64,000 bases of DNA from Antedon mediterranea (lineage: Eukaryota > Echinodermata > Crinoidea > Comatulida > Antedonidae), in contig NC_092670.1 of the NCBI RefSeq assembly GCF_964355755.1, forward strand, positions 27,207,795 to 27,271,794, given 5' to 3'. Below are positions 51,381-61,812 of the stretch, piece after piece. Position numbers and translations under genes: made by a program. The notes beneath the pieces are model-generated. The model saw only the letters and a program-made list of their open reading frames with translations, ran no database searches and was not told the origin of the DNA. The number at the start of each line of letters is the position of its first letter. Within the stretch, counting starts at the first letter, position 1.

Positions 51381-51854
51381 AAGACGTCTCAACTACATCC
51401 ATTGCGCATGTGCGACTTCCGCGAAGGATAATTCTTTTCTCTATATCATATATATGGATAAACCATGGAGTGTTTTGCTTCATGGATAAAACAAACTACT
51501 TTTTGACGACACAGCCATTCGCTTTAGCAATAAATATAAGTATACATTAATTTACTGTATCTCGAAAATATGCCGCGTTAGTAGCTATTAGTATTATATT
51601 AGTAAGGCCTAGTAGGCCTAGAAGTAGCTGGGACAACAGCCTAGCTAACTGCGCTAGCCTACTAGAGTACTCCATGGTGATACCAAGGCATTGTGTAGTT
51701 AAGTGGAGAATTGACTTTGAAAATTCTTATCGAATTCCTGAACAATTATAGTAATCAGAACAGTACTGTGGTTGGTCAACTAGCGTTCCAGTTTTAAGAC
51801 AATACATCCATTCATAACAAGTTCGCATGAAAAGCGTCTATCTAATGGTTTTGA

Positions 51855-52290
51855 TTTGATTTGATTTATTTCGGCATCCGTACATAAAAAGTCACAGACA
51901 TACAATTAAAAAATAGCATATATAAAAAATCATGAGACATAAGACCGAATAAAACAAGAAGAATGCCAAGGATAACTCATAAAGTCCTCTACGGACTTGT
52001 TTCCAATGAGGTCCTTTGAAAGAACAGCAAAAAAGACATACAATGAACCATATAATTATTCATAAAAATACTAACAATAAGACTATCAAAATATAGAAAT
52101 AGCGCTTATTAAATAGTTTCTAATGCAAGTGTCCGTTCCTGTAGATATTTTTTAACTTTAATTTTAAACAACAAACAGTTTGTGATTTGGTGACAAAAAT
52201 AGATGTAATTAAAAAATAAGTGTAATTTCTTCCCATTTAAAATGTTTTTACATCATTCTGAATGTTCTCCTGTTTTTATGGCCTTATGAT
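51855..52290 (-). mobile_element. LINE 3' end fragment (CR1/L2-like) nested in the MULE
   Basis: On the minus strand it ends GATGCCGAAATAAATC followed by repeats of AAATC (TGATTTGATTTGATTT on the plus strand at 51859-51876). A short tandem tail of this kind is typical of CR1/L2-group LINE 3' ends. Upstream is AAACAAGTCCGTAGAGGAC. There is no reverse transcriptase, so this is a short 5'-truncated copy. Confidence 0.5.
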
Positions 52291-52306
52291 ACTTGATCAT
52301 TCATTT

Positions 52307-52915
52307 CTACTTTGTGGAATGTGTCTGTCCAAGAGATGCGTTATTTGTTACACATTGAGATAGCGAGTGAGGTGCGGATACTCTTCTTCTGGGGATAACT
52401 CCTCTCTTTGTGGTGCTACCCCTTTTCTTGGCATAACCATGATCTGATTGGTTCACTTGTTTTGGAGGTCGTCCAGTTATTAAGGCTCGCCATCCTCCCA
52501 ATGGAACCCTGCGCCTCGCTATGGCAGTCGGCTGCACCCCAATTTTGGTAGTCGTTTGGAGGCATTTCTTCGCTCTGATTTTAATTTGCCTTGCAGCAGA
52601 GTGCCCATTATATTTACCGAAAGTAGCCAATGCAGAGACTAAAGCAGCATCCGTAGTGATATTGTCAAACGCGGACATGAATTTCCTTATAGGGGCTTTG
52701 TAAACATCACTATGTTCATTCACCGCCTTGCTGAGCTTTTCAAACATTAATTTCAATCTTTCTTGATCGTCAGTCTGGTCATCGTCGGTTGCTTCTGTAC
52801 ATCTTCCCCGATTCTGAAATGCATTTTCTGCAGAACGCTGTAGATTGAGGGAGTCCAACCTTACAATCTGAGGATCCTGCAGGACAGACTGACCACTCCC
52901 AGTGGTAGCTGCAGT
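52307..52915 (-). pseudogene. C-terminal tail of the MULE protein, out of frame with exon 5
   Basis: The frame is open from about 52915 (around NTAATTGSGQSVLQDPQ) to the stop at 52307; the listed TTG at 52858 is not a real start. It is basic and low in structure, with KIGVQPTAIARRRVPLGGW, GRPPK and RRRVS, as in nuclear DNA-binding tails. It follows exon 5 by only a few bases but in another reading frame, consistent with an internal deletion that removed the catalytic middle and shifted frame. No ATG near its beginning would express it alone. Confidence 0.5.
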
Positions 52916-52919
52916 GTTC

Positions 52920-55009
52920 TCATCTCATGTACAGTACTCTTTTCTCAAGGTCGACATACATAAGTTCTCCTGAGGATGCTCCGTATACCTTTTGAAAGGT
53001 CTTGTAGTATGATCTGTTCATAAAAAGAAAATAAATTTCAGTCAATATCTACGAGAACTAGTGTGCATAATTATACTCGTAACAGGCAGTGTAGTACCCA
53101 CCTGTAGCAAAACTGAAGATCAGGACACATGAAACGGTCTGCACAAACATAAACATATTGTTCTCCGTGTTCTTCTGCAAGATCATGTTTTATTGTCTCA
53201 AGAGCAGATGATGGCGAGTGTCCATGCTCAAAAAGGTCTCTGAGTTTGGCTATAGAATCCTCAGAGACATCTCTTCTCCTTAGCGCATCAGCACATGTTA
53301 TTCGGTGATTATGTTCATTTTTAAGCCTTACGTTGAAGAGGAGGCCATGTTTTACATGCTGATCTTGGGTCCTGAATAACAAAAAGCATTGCATAAATTT
53401 GAGAAAGATAATTGAATAGTTAACTAGTTTTTGGAAATTGCAATGAAACATTGAGTAACTTCAAACTATGTATATCAAATTTGATGTTTCTATAGCCTAA
53501 TTCGAATCGATTGCTAAAATTATATCCTTGTTGTTCTAAGATATACTGTCACCAAAAATCATTAATTATACTCTTCGAAAATGCGAAACTGTTACTTACT
53601 TTGAATTTGTGATGGATCTCTTTAATACCAAGTTCATGGTAGCAGGGCAGCCTGTGTTTTTTGTCCCTTTCCCTGGTTTTGGTTTGGATGACCTGGTATT
53701 GTGTTGGCATCTCATATCAACCTAAAGACAAGAGACAAACAGTAAGCAATAGGGAAATGGCACAACTAAATTATGTTAAAATTTACTTGCCCTCAGTTTG
53801 TCACTTTTTTTTAAGCGAACCAGTACTTGACATTAACATTATCATCATAATTATCATTATTATTAAAATTATAATTCCAGCCACAATTTGTTCTCATTAG
53901 TTTGTTCTACAGATTTGTCTTGTTTGTTCTAATATTGTGGTGATAAAATTAGATTTTTCAAGAGTGAAAAGGGAAGCTTAATCTCAACCTGGAGCGATTC
54001 GAACACATGACCTCTTCCTTAAAAGACATAGCATCCAATTATGTACTCTCTTATTTTATTTATTTTTTGATAATCTTTTTGAATTTTATTAGGGGGAAAA
54101 AAGTAAGTAATGTAAATATATTTACCCTGTATGTATTGTAACGCCCAGAATTGGGATATGTCTTGGATTTTCTCCAAGTTAAAGAAGAGGACCTCTGAAA
54201 TGCTTCAAGCCACTTTTGTACATCTTCCTCTGTTGTTAGCTTCAACCGCAAAAAGCATGTGTAATTTACTTCATCAATATGCTCATGTTTACAAACTTCA
54301 TGATGGTATTCTGCAGGTAGAATGGCCTGAGGAAGTATATTACATATTACAATTTACATATCTCTCTGACAGTGATGATGTAACTCAACTGATTGTAATT
54401 GAATTATTTAATATTTTTAATAAATTATTCATATTATTAATTTATTCATAATTATTACTATTCATAATATTATTAGTATCATTAATTATTATCATCATCA
54501 TTATCATTATATTTAATTATTATTAAATGAATTATTGATCATTATTATTATTAATACATCAGTACATTGCGACTGCGCTCATCGCTGTTGCTAGTGTGTA
54601 GTTAGTAGTACTGTAGCAACCAATGGCATAGCCTACACAACCCTCTATTTGTTTTCCAATCTGATGAAATCATTTAATATGCCATTTCTTCTTCTTCTTA
54701 TCCTATAAAAATAATATTTTTAAAAGGCCTAGCCTAGCTAGGCCTGACCTATATTATTGTGGGCATGGTAACAAACTCGCCCGAGAGCGTTTGCAAAGGA
54801 GGCGCGACAGCACTGACATCATTCATACTGAGTCATCATCGTCGTCCTTTCATCCTCTCTAAACTAGCCTCCTCAGGCTTAGGCGCCAAAGGCTACACGA
54901 TATAATGAAATTATAATAAAGCATAACTGACCTCTAATTTTTCATAGATTACATCGCGTTCTACATCTTCCTCCTCATCATCACAAATTTCGCATTTGGA
55001 TACCGTCAT
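52920..55009 (-). pseudogene. MULE transposase, five N-terminal exons (SWIM/MULE-family type)
   Basis: Five exons on the minus strand have consistent phases and GT-AG junctions: 55009-54932 (ATG; MTVSKCEICDDEEED; donor GAG|GTCAGT), 54326-54126, 53721-53600, 53371-53102 (donor CTACAG|GTGGGT) and 53013-52920. Exons 2-3 carry C..H-type residues (RCQHN, NTGCPATM), as in FAR1/FLYWCH-like DNA-binding modules that precede MULE transposases. Exon 4 has NEHNHRITCADALRRRD, GHSPSSALETIKHDL and CPDLQFCYR, which I associate with invertebrate MULE/SWIM proteins. Exon 5 (YYKTFQKVYGASSGE) runs into TGA at 52922-52920. The expected catalytic DDE and SWIM zinc-finger regions are absent, so no active transposase is made. 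Family assignment is from motif memory, not a search. Confidence 0.6.
53983..54050 (-). other. tRNA-like relic
   Basis: The minus strand reads TGGATGCTATGTCTTTTAAG...GTCATGTGTTCGAATCGC. GTTCGAATC fits the pol III B box and the spacing resembles a decayed tRNA or tRNA-derived SINE. No full cloverleaf is evident. Confidence 0.3.
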
Positions 55010-55158
55010 TTTTATCTTTTTTATATTTCGAAAAAGTTTTCTTCTTAATTCTCTGAGCTGCTGTGTGTAACTTTATTTTTTCATAACGTCGCGCGAGAAA
55101 GGTGACGTAATCGCGATCAATGTAATGCGCATGCGCAAATGACTCTGACTGGGATATC

Positions 55159-55209
55159 ATGAATAATTCATATTTTTTGTCCTCACTTACCTACGAAAAA
55201 AAAATTCGC
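55159..55209 (-). repeat. MULE terminal inverted repeat, right
   Basis: Inverse of 51331-51380. Just inside lies GCGCATGCGC (55128-55137), paired with GCGCATGTGC on the left near 51402. Confidence 0.85.
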
Positions 55210-55229
55210 ACACGGCGGACGATCATCGC

Positions 55230-55456
55230 TCTCTACACAGAGAAACCCCGACGCCATTTTTTTTCCATGATCGACGGAGGAGTGCTTATTTTTATAATCA
55301 TTTTGGAAAGGATAGTGAAGAGGAATATTTTGTAGCGGATATAGACCTAGAAGAGGAGTTACTACCAGTAAATCCTAAGATTTTAAGACCGTTCGATAAT
55401 GGCCCACGTCTACCACCATTGCAAAGGCCGCACGCAGCAGACGATCGGTTAGGCTA
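55230..55456 (+). other. Coding-like open stretch without a start codon, unknown
   Basis: One plus-strand frame stays open from at least 55230 to TAG near 55454. It encodes an acidic patch (EEEYFVADIDLEEELLPV) followed by a proline/arginine-rich end (LRPFDNGPRLPPLQRP). Amino-acid usage looks coding, unlike the AT-rich noise around it. It begins directly outside the MULE, which may have inserted in or near this exon. There is no ATG in frame and no recognised family. It could be an internal exon of a host gene, or chance. Confidence 0.3.
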
Positions 55457-55460
55457 GGCC

Positions 55461-55870
55461 TACTCTGTACTGTACTACTAGAGACGCTCGTCGGGCCAGG
55501 GAATTCGAACGGTTTGGCCTTCCACCTAACATGCATGTTAGGCATACATAGGCATAACTATATATATGTATTGGCAAAGGGTCATATCAGTGTGTCACAC
55601 GCTGACGCTGGACAGACAAATTTCAGGAATTTTTTTGTAATGATAGATTTTTCACGAAACGGAAGACATCTTCGTTCGATCGATATGACAAACAATGCCG
55701 TGCAACGAAGCGTAACCAACAACAGAAATAACAGCGTTTTCAGCCTATTTTCGGATGACAAGTTACTTAAAAATTCGCAACTCCTCAACGGACAGTTGTA
55801 TGGACAAAATTTTTACTGTAAAATGTTCTTAAAAGATTAGCCTACATAACTGCGTAATTTAAAAAAATAA
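55461..55870. other. No confident gene
   Basis: Two overlapping frames on opposite strands (55514-55840 plus; 55582-55788 minus) span the same GC-richer stretch. Neither shows a domain, and I cannot choose between them. Confidence 0.35.
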
Positions 55871-55878
55871 AAAAAAAT

Positions 55879-56015
55879 GTTTGTCACTGTTTAAAATCAA
55901 TCGAAAAAAAACCCACAGTGTATAACTATAATAAGCAAAAAAAAAATGCCGGTGACAAACGCCTATGCTTATACACTGTGGTGTTTTTTTCGATGGATTT
56001 TAAGCAGTGAAAACA
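55879..56015. repeat. Inverted repeat with arms of about 48 bp
   Basis: The left arm (about 55879-55927) starts TTTGTCACTGTTTAAAATC and ends CCACAGTGTATAA. The right arm (about 55967-56015) is its inverse with a few indels. The spacer is about 40 bp with an A10 run. It could fold into a long hairpin, for example a small foldback or MITE. Confidence 0.7.
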
Positions 56016-57260
56016 AATTTCAAAATTAATAATAAATAAATAAAGGGTGAACAAAAATAGGCCAATGCTGCATTACCCGTTATGTTTTAAAATGGTTGAC
56101 TATGTGTGTAATATAAAAAATAGCATTGATACAAGTGTACATTTAATTCATTTATTTTCATTCAGCAAGAAATTAAATAAATATAAAATTACAGTATATA
56201 GATATATAATTGTTAGTGTTTTATTTGATAAAGCTGTAAAATCAGTTAATTCCTTGCGTTTCTTGCCACAACAAGTCAATATTCCATCTGGAAAGATAAG
56301 AAAAGATAGTAAGTATAATATACAGTATATATATAAAGGTAATTGCTATAGCCCCTAAAAAACTCGACTGGTACCATACATAGGTAGCTGCTACTGCCAA
56401 GTATGGTCGTCTGTCGAGTAAACAAAGTTTGAGGAATCTGTATGTAGGTATAGACTTGAATTAACAGCAGTCCAGTACTGTATTTTTAGTAAACAAAAGG
56501 TTAAATAAATAATATAATTCCTATATTCAATAATACTACTGTACTACAGTTTATATGATGGCCATTATTTAGAGTCACGAATAAAAAAGTAGCGCTTACC
56601 CAGGTTTTTTCCATCAGGTACAAATTGTCCAGCTTTTTAGTTTAGTTTACTGGAATGCACGATGCGTGATATTCGAGGCAATCCATCATTCAAAAGGTGG
56701 TCTCCTCTTTTGCCGTCTACTACTACCATTGTCCTTCGTTGGGCTTATTTATCATATTAGCTTTTATGCAAAAAACTTCACTAGGTAAAACTGTAATGAG
56801 GCTTCAAAACCAACGATTCATCTTGTAGAATGTACCGAAGTTTTCGGAGAAAATGTAAACACTCGCGACCGGTGTAAGATTTAAATCTGTCCGGTGTTTG
56901 AAAGTGTCCACTGGACAATTTTCAGCATTGAATATTGTAATACTACCTGTTGAAAATGGCCGCAACCACCCGGGCAGCTTTCATCGATAAAAAAGTAGGA
57001 CCATCGACATCGACATCATATTAACCCCGTAAAAACTAGGGCACTGGACGTTCACCAACTCCCGTTAGGGTAATTATAATTCCTTAGAATACCAACTTGA
57101 ATCGCAAAATATCAAGTCGATTGAAATAAATATTACTATTATTATATCTGGAGACATATAGTCTAATCAAATTAAATTGTTTGTTTTTGATTGAGTAGCC
57201 TATATACAACCTGTTGTCAATTTGAAGTAAATCGACAACTTGAAAAATATATAGCCTACT
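56016..57260. other. No gene recognised
   Basis: AT-rich. The 103-codon frame at 56047-56358 has low-complexity composition and no motif. GC-richer patches at 56600-57060 show no open frame of note. Confidence 0.5.
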
Positions 57261-57267
57261 GTATTAT

Positions 57268-57411
57268 TATTTCGAGGGAATGAATATCACTAAATCATAT
57301 AGGCCTAGGGCCTACCTATTTCGTTATCTCGAAATATTATTTCATTCGAATTCGAATTACTACTTCGCGAGAGAACGAAATAATTTCCCTCGAAATTATT
57401 TCGTTCTCTCG

Positions 57412-57473
<62 letters not shown>

Positions 57474-57600
57474 TCCTTGTCTCGAAGTAGTAATTCGTTT
57501 TTTATATTATTCAGTTCTTGAAATCTTATTTTGTTCTCCCTAAATATATTCGTTCCCTCAAAATATTTTTCAGTTCTCAAATATTATTTTGTAATATTCA
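57268..57600. repeat. Nested palindromes around a (ATC)n microsatellite
   Basis: A perfect palindrome with 20-bp arms (57368-57387 and 57392-57411) and loop CCTC abuts a trinucleotide run of about 20 ATC units (57412-57473). Outside these, ATTACTACTTCG (about 57356) and CGAAGTAGTAAT (about 57483) form another inverted pair. Variants of TATTTCGTTCTCTCGAAAT recur through the region and again near 57905-57970. Confidence 0.75.
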
Positions 57601-58125
57601 TAATACTGCTACTAATTTAATAATATCAACTGATAACAAAGGTTCTTTAAACAAGTAAGTTCGTCATTGTTAAAGTCAGTTCTTTTTCATTATATTTTTT
57701 TTCACAGATGCCTGATTTTTGTTTTTATTTAATAAAACATTGAATTGGTTAGTCACAATATTTGCTTTGTTTCTAGAGACTTTACATTATTTATTTATTT
57801 ATCTAAAATACATTTGAAAAATATTGTTGATGCATATTACCAAAAAATATTTGTTTTTTATATTTTATATGGCAAAATAAACACCTTAATTGCGCATAAT
57901 AATTATTCGTTCACTCAAGGGTATTTCGGTTTTTTTGTTTTTTTCGAATATTAGGGTATTTCGTTCCCAATACAAACAGTCCAATACCGTTATACATCAA
58001 ATTCATAGAATAATGGCTTATATTGAAATGAAGCGTTTAAAACGTCTTTGCCACAATAAAATGTCTGTACATGCAGCTGAGTTTAAAAAATCGCGGTTGT
58101 ATTTTTGTTTTATATGGACATATAA
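57601..58125. other. No gene recognised
   Basis: AT-rich. Frames at 57745-57954 and 57890-58198 are unsupported, and the latter runs into the foldback arm. Confidence 0.5.
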
Positions 58126-58126
58126 A

Positions 58127-59100
58127 CATAGAAACCTCCAGCTAATACCAGAAATACCAACAGCTTATGTATCAATTTTTAAAATCAACACCAGCTAATT
58201 TAGAACGGTCAGCAGATAATGTAGTAACGAAAATTGCCTCACAGCTAATGTTGAAAATATTGTATAATTTAAAAACCTGTCTACATCATGTGAAAATGCA
58301 TTTCTTTACTTACCGGTAGCTATCCATCTATCCACGTCTCGTAAGTGACCAACCAACAACTTCTAGTAAGTAACCACCTCTATTGAACGACCACCGTCTC
58401 TGATAATCGCCCACCATCTCTTAACGACCCCACCACTCGTCAAGGACGAGCTATTTTAAAGGACCACCACCTCGGCTTCTCATAATCAACCTCATGACGG
58501 ACTACCTCTCTTAACGACCACGCCTAAAGTGTCGACCTCTCTAAAAAAAAAACGTCCACCTCTCCACTGCGACCACTTCTCATAATCGACTACCATCCGT
58601 AACGACCACCTTTCGCAAATTACCACCTCTATTGAGGTGGTCAGTTACGGGAGGTGTAGTCGGTAAAAGAAGTGGTCGTCTACGAGCGGTGGTAGTTTAT
58701 GAAAAGCAGTCCCTTATGAGAGGAGGTTACCCCTTCAGGAAGTTGTCCATTGTGAGAAGCGGTCCTTTAACAGAGGTAGTCCCTTTTAAATATTAAAGGT
58801 AACCTTTGTTAACAAGGGTAGTTGCTTACGATCAGAGTGCTACGTTTTGAAAGCCGATCACTTACGAGAGGTGGATAGACTGACAGCTAAACTAAGTAGA
58901 GAAATACATTTGCACATGATTTAGACATTTAGGTTTGTAAAATATATAATTATTATTTTATTAGCTGGCGATATTAACTACATCAGCTGTGAGGCAATTT
59001 TCGTTACTTCATTACCTGTTGAGTTGTACATTAGCTAATGTTGATTTTTATTTAATAAATAACTGTTGGTGTTTCTACATTAGCTAGTTCTAGGTTTTAC
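58127..59100. mobile_element. Foldback-type inverted-repeat element with subrepeat arms
   Basis: Left arm about 58127-58631 and right arm about 58632-59100 are inverse copies meeting at ACCACCTCTATTGAGGTGGT (58622-58641). Outer arm parts have GCTAATGTAG-like repeats and AAAATTGCCTCACAGCT (inverse near 58985). Inner arm parts are degenerate short repeats around CGACCACCTCTCGTAA and CTTCTCATAATCGACC. Long arms made of short tandem units with almost no spacer are the foldback (FB) design. There is no reading frame. A related single arm lies at 62100-62536. Confidence 0.7.
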
Positions 59101-59990
59101 TACATGGGTGGATTTGACAGTTTCGACGACATTTGCTGCCGTTTTCTACACTAGCGGTTTTGAACAGGGACTAGTGTAAAGGAAATGCCACAAGTTGTGT
59201 TTTTTTATTTTTTTTTATTTATTGTTTTGTGTACTAAAGTGGCAGCATAATCAGTATTTATTTTTACCAGATGTCCAGCAAGGGTAATGTCCCATAACTC
59301 AGGCCACAATTGTCAGGTCAACCTCAAAACAGCGGCTCTCGGGAGATATTAATTACCGGTAGTCGTGTTAACTGTCATCTGTTATTTGTCAGGAGAAGGG
59401 GTGCGAACTTGCCATATCTCAAATTAAGATTACGCTTACCATGAATATGATTTCATTACAAGAATTATATACCACAGTATGTTACGTAATTTAATTCTCT
59501 TATTTTAAAAAATAACTAAATAAATTAGTACATGATTCTAGTATAAGTATTATAAAAAATGTTTCTATTTAATATACAGGGAGCGGGGGTTGCCTCATAG
59601 CCTGAACGGTTTTAATACGAACTTATGTACTATAATATTATTTTACGTAGATTACTATTTAATATTATTTTATTTATTTAACAACATATTTATACAGGAT
59701 TATACACAATCAAGTAGAAATATACTTGTTTTGCATTGTGGTCCTGTCGACAAAAACGGATACAAATTTAAATACAATTTCAATTAATATTATAATATAA
59801 TTTGAGATGAACGTATAATATGTAATAAAGAATAACTATATGATTATATTTTATACTCCTATCTGAATGTGCTATTTATTGTGTAATAGAACGACCGAAG
59901 CGTTTACCAATAAGAGTATCTTCGAAATTTAATTTAATAAATGGCATTTCCCTCCAATAGTTTTTTTCTCTCATTTTTTGTGTACTCGCC
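59101..59990. other. No gene recognised
   Basis: AT-rich with a GC-richer patch at 59260-59420. The 65-codon frame at 59590-59787 has no motif. Confidence 0.5.
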
Positions 59991-59992
59991 AC

Positions 59993-60362
59993 TGTAATAA
60001 ATTACCATTCCCTAACCATGAACATTCTAGAATAAGATGTTTACATTTAAGACATCATGTATAATTAATATAATAACAATCAGGAACATTCCAGTATGCT
60101 ATTAATAGAAACTGTAATCAAATAGAATAAGAAGTATAAAGAATGATATAGAAGGATAGGAACATCTTGTATATAAAGGGATGTAAAACTATTGTCATGT
60201 TGTTGGATATTAGAGGTTGGATATTAGATTGTAAAAGTTATTGTGAAGCTGTTGTTTAAAGTGCTTACTGGGTTGTTGAAAGTTGAAGTTGATTGAAATT
60301 AAAGATTTGTTTTTGAGTTATTTTACAACTTTGTGGATTTGGTGTGTATACTTTTATGTCAC
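59993..60362. repeat. Possible solo or partial LTR
   Basis: On the minus strand the block begins TGTGACATAAAAG and ends TTTATTACA, then G and TGGCGAGTACAC, the same arrangement as the LTR/primer-site remnant at 48249-48270. On the plus strand it has TG...CA ends and a TATATAAAGGG box near 60171, so orientation is uncertain. No second copy is in the window. Confidence 0.35.
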
Positions 60363-60495
60363 AAGGGAGTTCCTAAAGTATTTTCAACCGCTCGGAAACA
60401 TACGTAAAAGGAGTTCGTGACATCCACTTAAGGCACAAAGTTTAAATTATAGGCCTACACCTGACAAAACTGTTTGCTCTTTCTTCTAATCGGCA

Positions 60496-60600
60496 ATTGG
60501 TTAAAACAAATGTAGCAAGAAGCTGATTGGCTCAATGTTTGTTCAAAACCTCCTACATTTAAAAAATCATTCACTTTGCTTGCAAAGTTCCAATCACGCT
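60496..60600 (+). promoter_or_regulatory. Possible promoter with CCAAT boxes upstream of the integrase-like exon
   Basis: CCAAT-type motifs occur at 60496-60500 and 60536-60540 (ATTGG, inverse) and at 60590-60594 (CCAAT), 55-150 bp before the ATG at 60648. There is no clear TATA box. Confidence 0.3.
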
Positions 60601-60647
60601 GTTGTTCGTTACAACCTGCCTTCTTTCTATTTTTACTTATTGTCATT

Positions 60648-60895
60648 ATGACCGATCATGAGTTTGATGCCTTGAGAAACTATCTACAAAACAACGTTTA
60701 TCCTGTAAATTATTCTGAAATATTAAAACGAAGTTTGCGACGGAAAGCCAAGAACTTTACAATTCTTCGTGATATCTTGTATTACAAACAACATTCTGGT
60801 AGATTGTTGCGTGTATTGTTACCGAAAGAAAAAAACGAAGTGTTAAATAGTATCCATAAGCAGGCACATGGTGGTCACTTGGGTGTCAACAAAAC
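60648..60895 (+). CDS. First coding exon of an integrase-like gene (GIN/KRBA2-type), partial
   Basis: From ATG (60648-60650) 82 codons run to a strong splice donor, AACAAAAC|GTAAGT (GT at 60896-60897). The exon encodes ALRNYLQNNVYP near the start, an LRDILYYKQ stretch, and ends IHKQAHGGHLGVNKT. The last part is the beginning of the HHCC zinc-binding domain that precedes Ty3/Gypsy integrase cores; the two cysteines and the DDE core would lie in later exons. A reading frame cut by a consensus donor in the middle of the zinc site, with a true ATG, fits domesticated integrase genes such as GIN1 or KRBA2 relatives rather than an intact retrotransposon. No second exon is recognised before 64000. 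Confidence 0.55.
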
Positions 60896-61435
60896 GTAAG
60901 TTTAAAGTTTGTCAATTAAATAATATTTAAGCTTCGATAAGTTTCTGGGTGACTTTAAAACTGTTTATATGTTTGGCCAGGTGGAATGCCATCCTGAGAT
61001 GAGTATTAGTAATTAGTACAGCATTGTTTTTAAATGATTTTATACGTAATTTTACTTTCTGTGGACCACAGAATTCGAAACAAATAATTAAATGAATGAA
61101 TTAAATGAATAATAACTAATACTTATCAATTGAAAAATGTATAATGACCGTGTACATTATGAAGTTAGTATTTTATATATAGATTCAAACATATTTTTAT
61201 ACCTCCATGAATGAAAAATATGTTAAGTCGATAATAATTTCTACTCAATATATTATCGCAATTAATTGTATAAATATATTGAAGTTGAACATAAAATATC
61301 ACATGTAAAAAATACAAAACATATATTGGCATTCAATAATTAATCAAAAATGTTCCGAATATGAGCACTGTTTCAATAATTTGACAGATTATTATTATAT
61401 AATTTACACAGTGCTACACAACGCATATATCTTTA
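60896..61435 (+). other. Presumed intron, no other gene recognised
   Basis: AT-rich sequence after the GTAAGT donor. No continuation of the integrase domain is visible. Confidence 0.4.
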
Positions 61436-61812
61436 GTTCAAAATTAAGATATCTCTTTTAATAGAGATAGATTATTTCAATTGAAAACTAAGATGTCTTA
61501 CTTTTTAAAAGAAATATCTATGTTAATAGATATTTTTTTGTAGGCTTATTACACCTCGAAAAACCAAGAAGAATACAGTACAACTAGCTCTATCTATAAT
61601 ATTTAAAAAAAGTAATGTTTTAGTTTTATAACAGTTCATATACGGTACTCTACACGTGCCCACTGCATAACTAACACAGAAAAAAATCCACTTGTGATAT
61701 TCCGAATGGGACAAGAATCTTCCATTCTAAATATCTTGGTTACTAAATCTTAGATAGCTCAAGTAATATAGAGATATCCCTCATGAGAGATATCTTAGTT
61801 TTAAATAGTGAT
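61436..61812. repeat. Candidate MITE with imperfect terminal inverted repeats
   Basis: The left end (about 61436-61500) carries AAATTAAGATATCTC and AAAACTAAGATGTCTT. The right end (about 61745-61812) carries their inverse, GAGATATCTTAGTTTTAAAT. GAGATATC-type palindromes recur inside. No coding region. Confidence 0.45.

Larger units (their letters stand above)
51331..55209 (-). mobile_element. Mutator-like (MULE) DNA transposon, internally deleted
   Basis: Terminal inverted repeats begin GCGAA followed by T9 and CGTAGGTAAGTGAGGA, running about 50 bp at high identity (51331-51380 and 55159-55209), with weaker similarity continuing to GCGCATGYGC. The flanking 9-bp sequences ACGCGGCGG (51322-51330) and ACACGGCGG (55210-55218) match at eight of nine positions; 9 bp is the usual Mutator duplication. 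Inside, on the minus strand, are transposase exons with a FAR1/FLYWCH-like DNA-binding start but no DDE core. A LINE 3' fragment (about 51855-52290) and a tRNA-like relic (near 54000) are nested within. Confidence 0.75.

Noticed and set aside
53661-53900. 79-codon plus frame with an Ile run
   Set aside because: Antisense to a MULE exon and then an ATT-rich repeat.
57280-57543. 87-codon frame with a poly-Ile stretch
   Set aside because: Translation of the ATC microsatellite.
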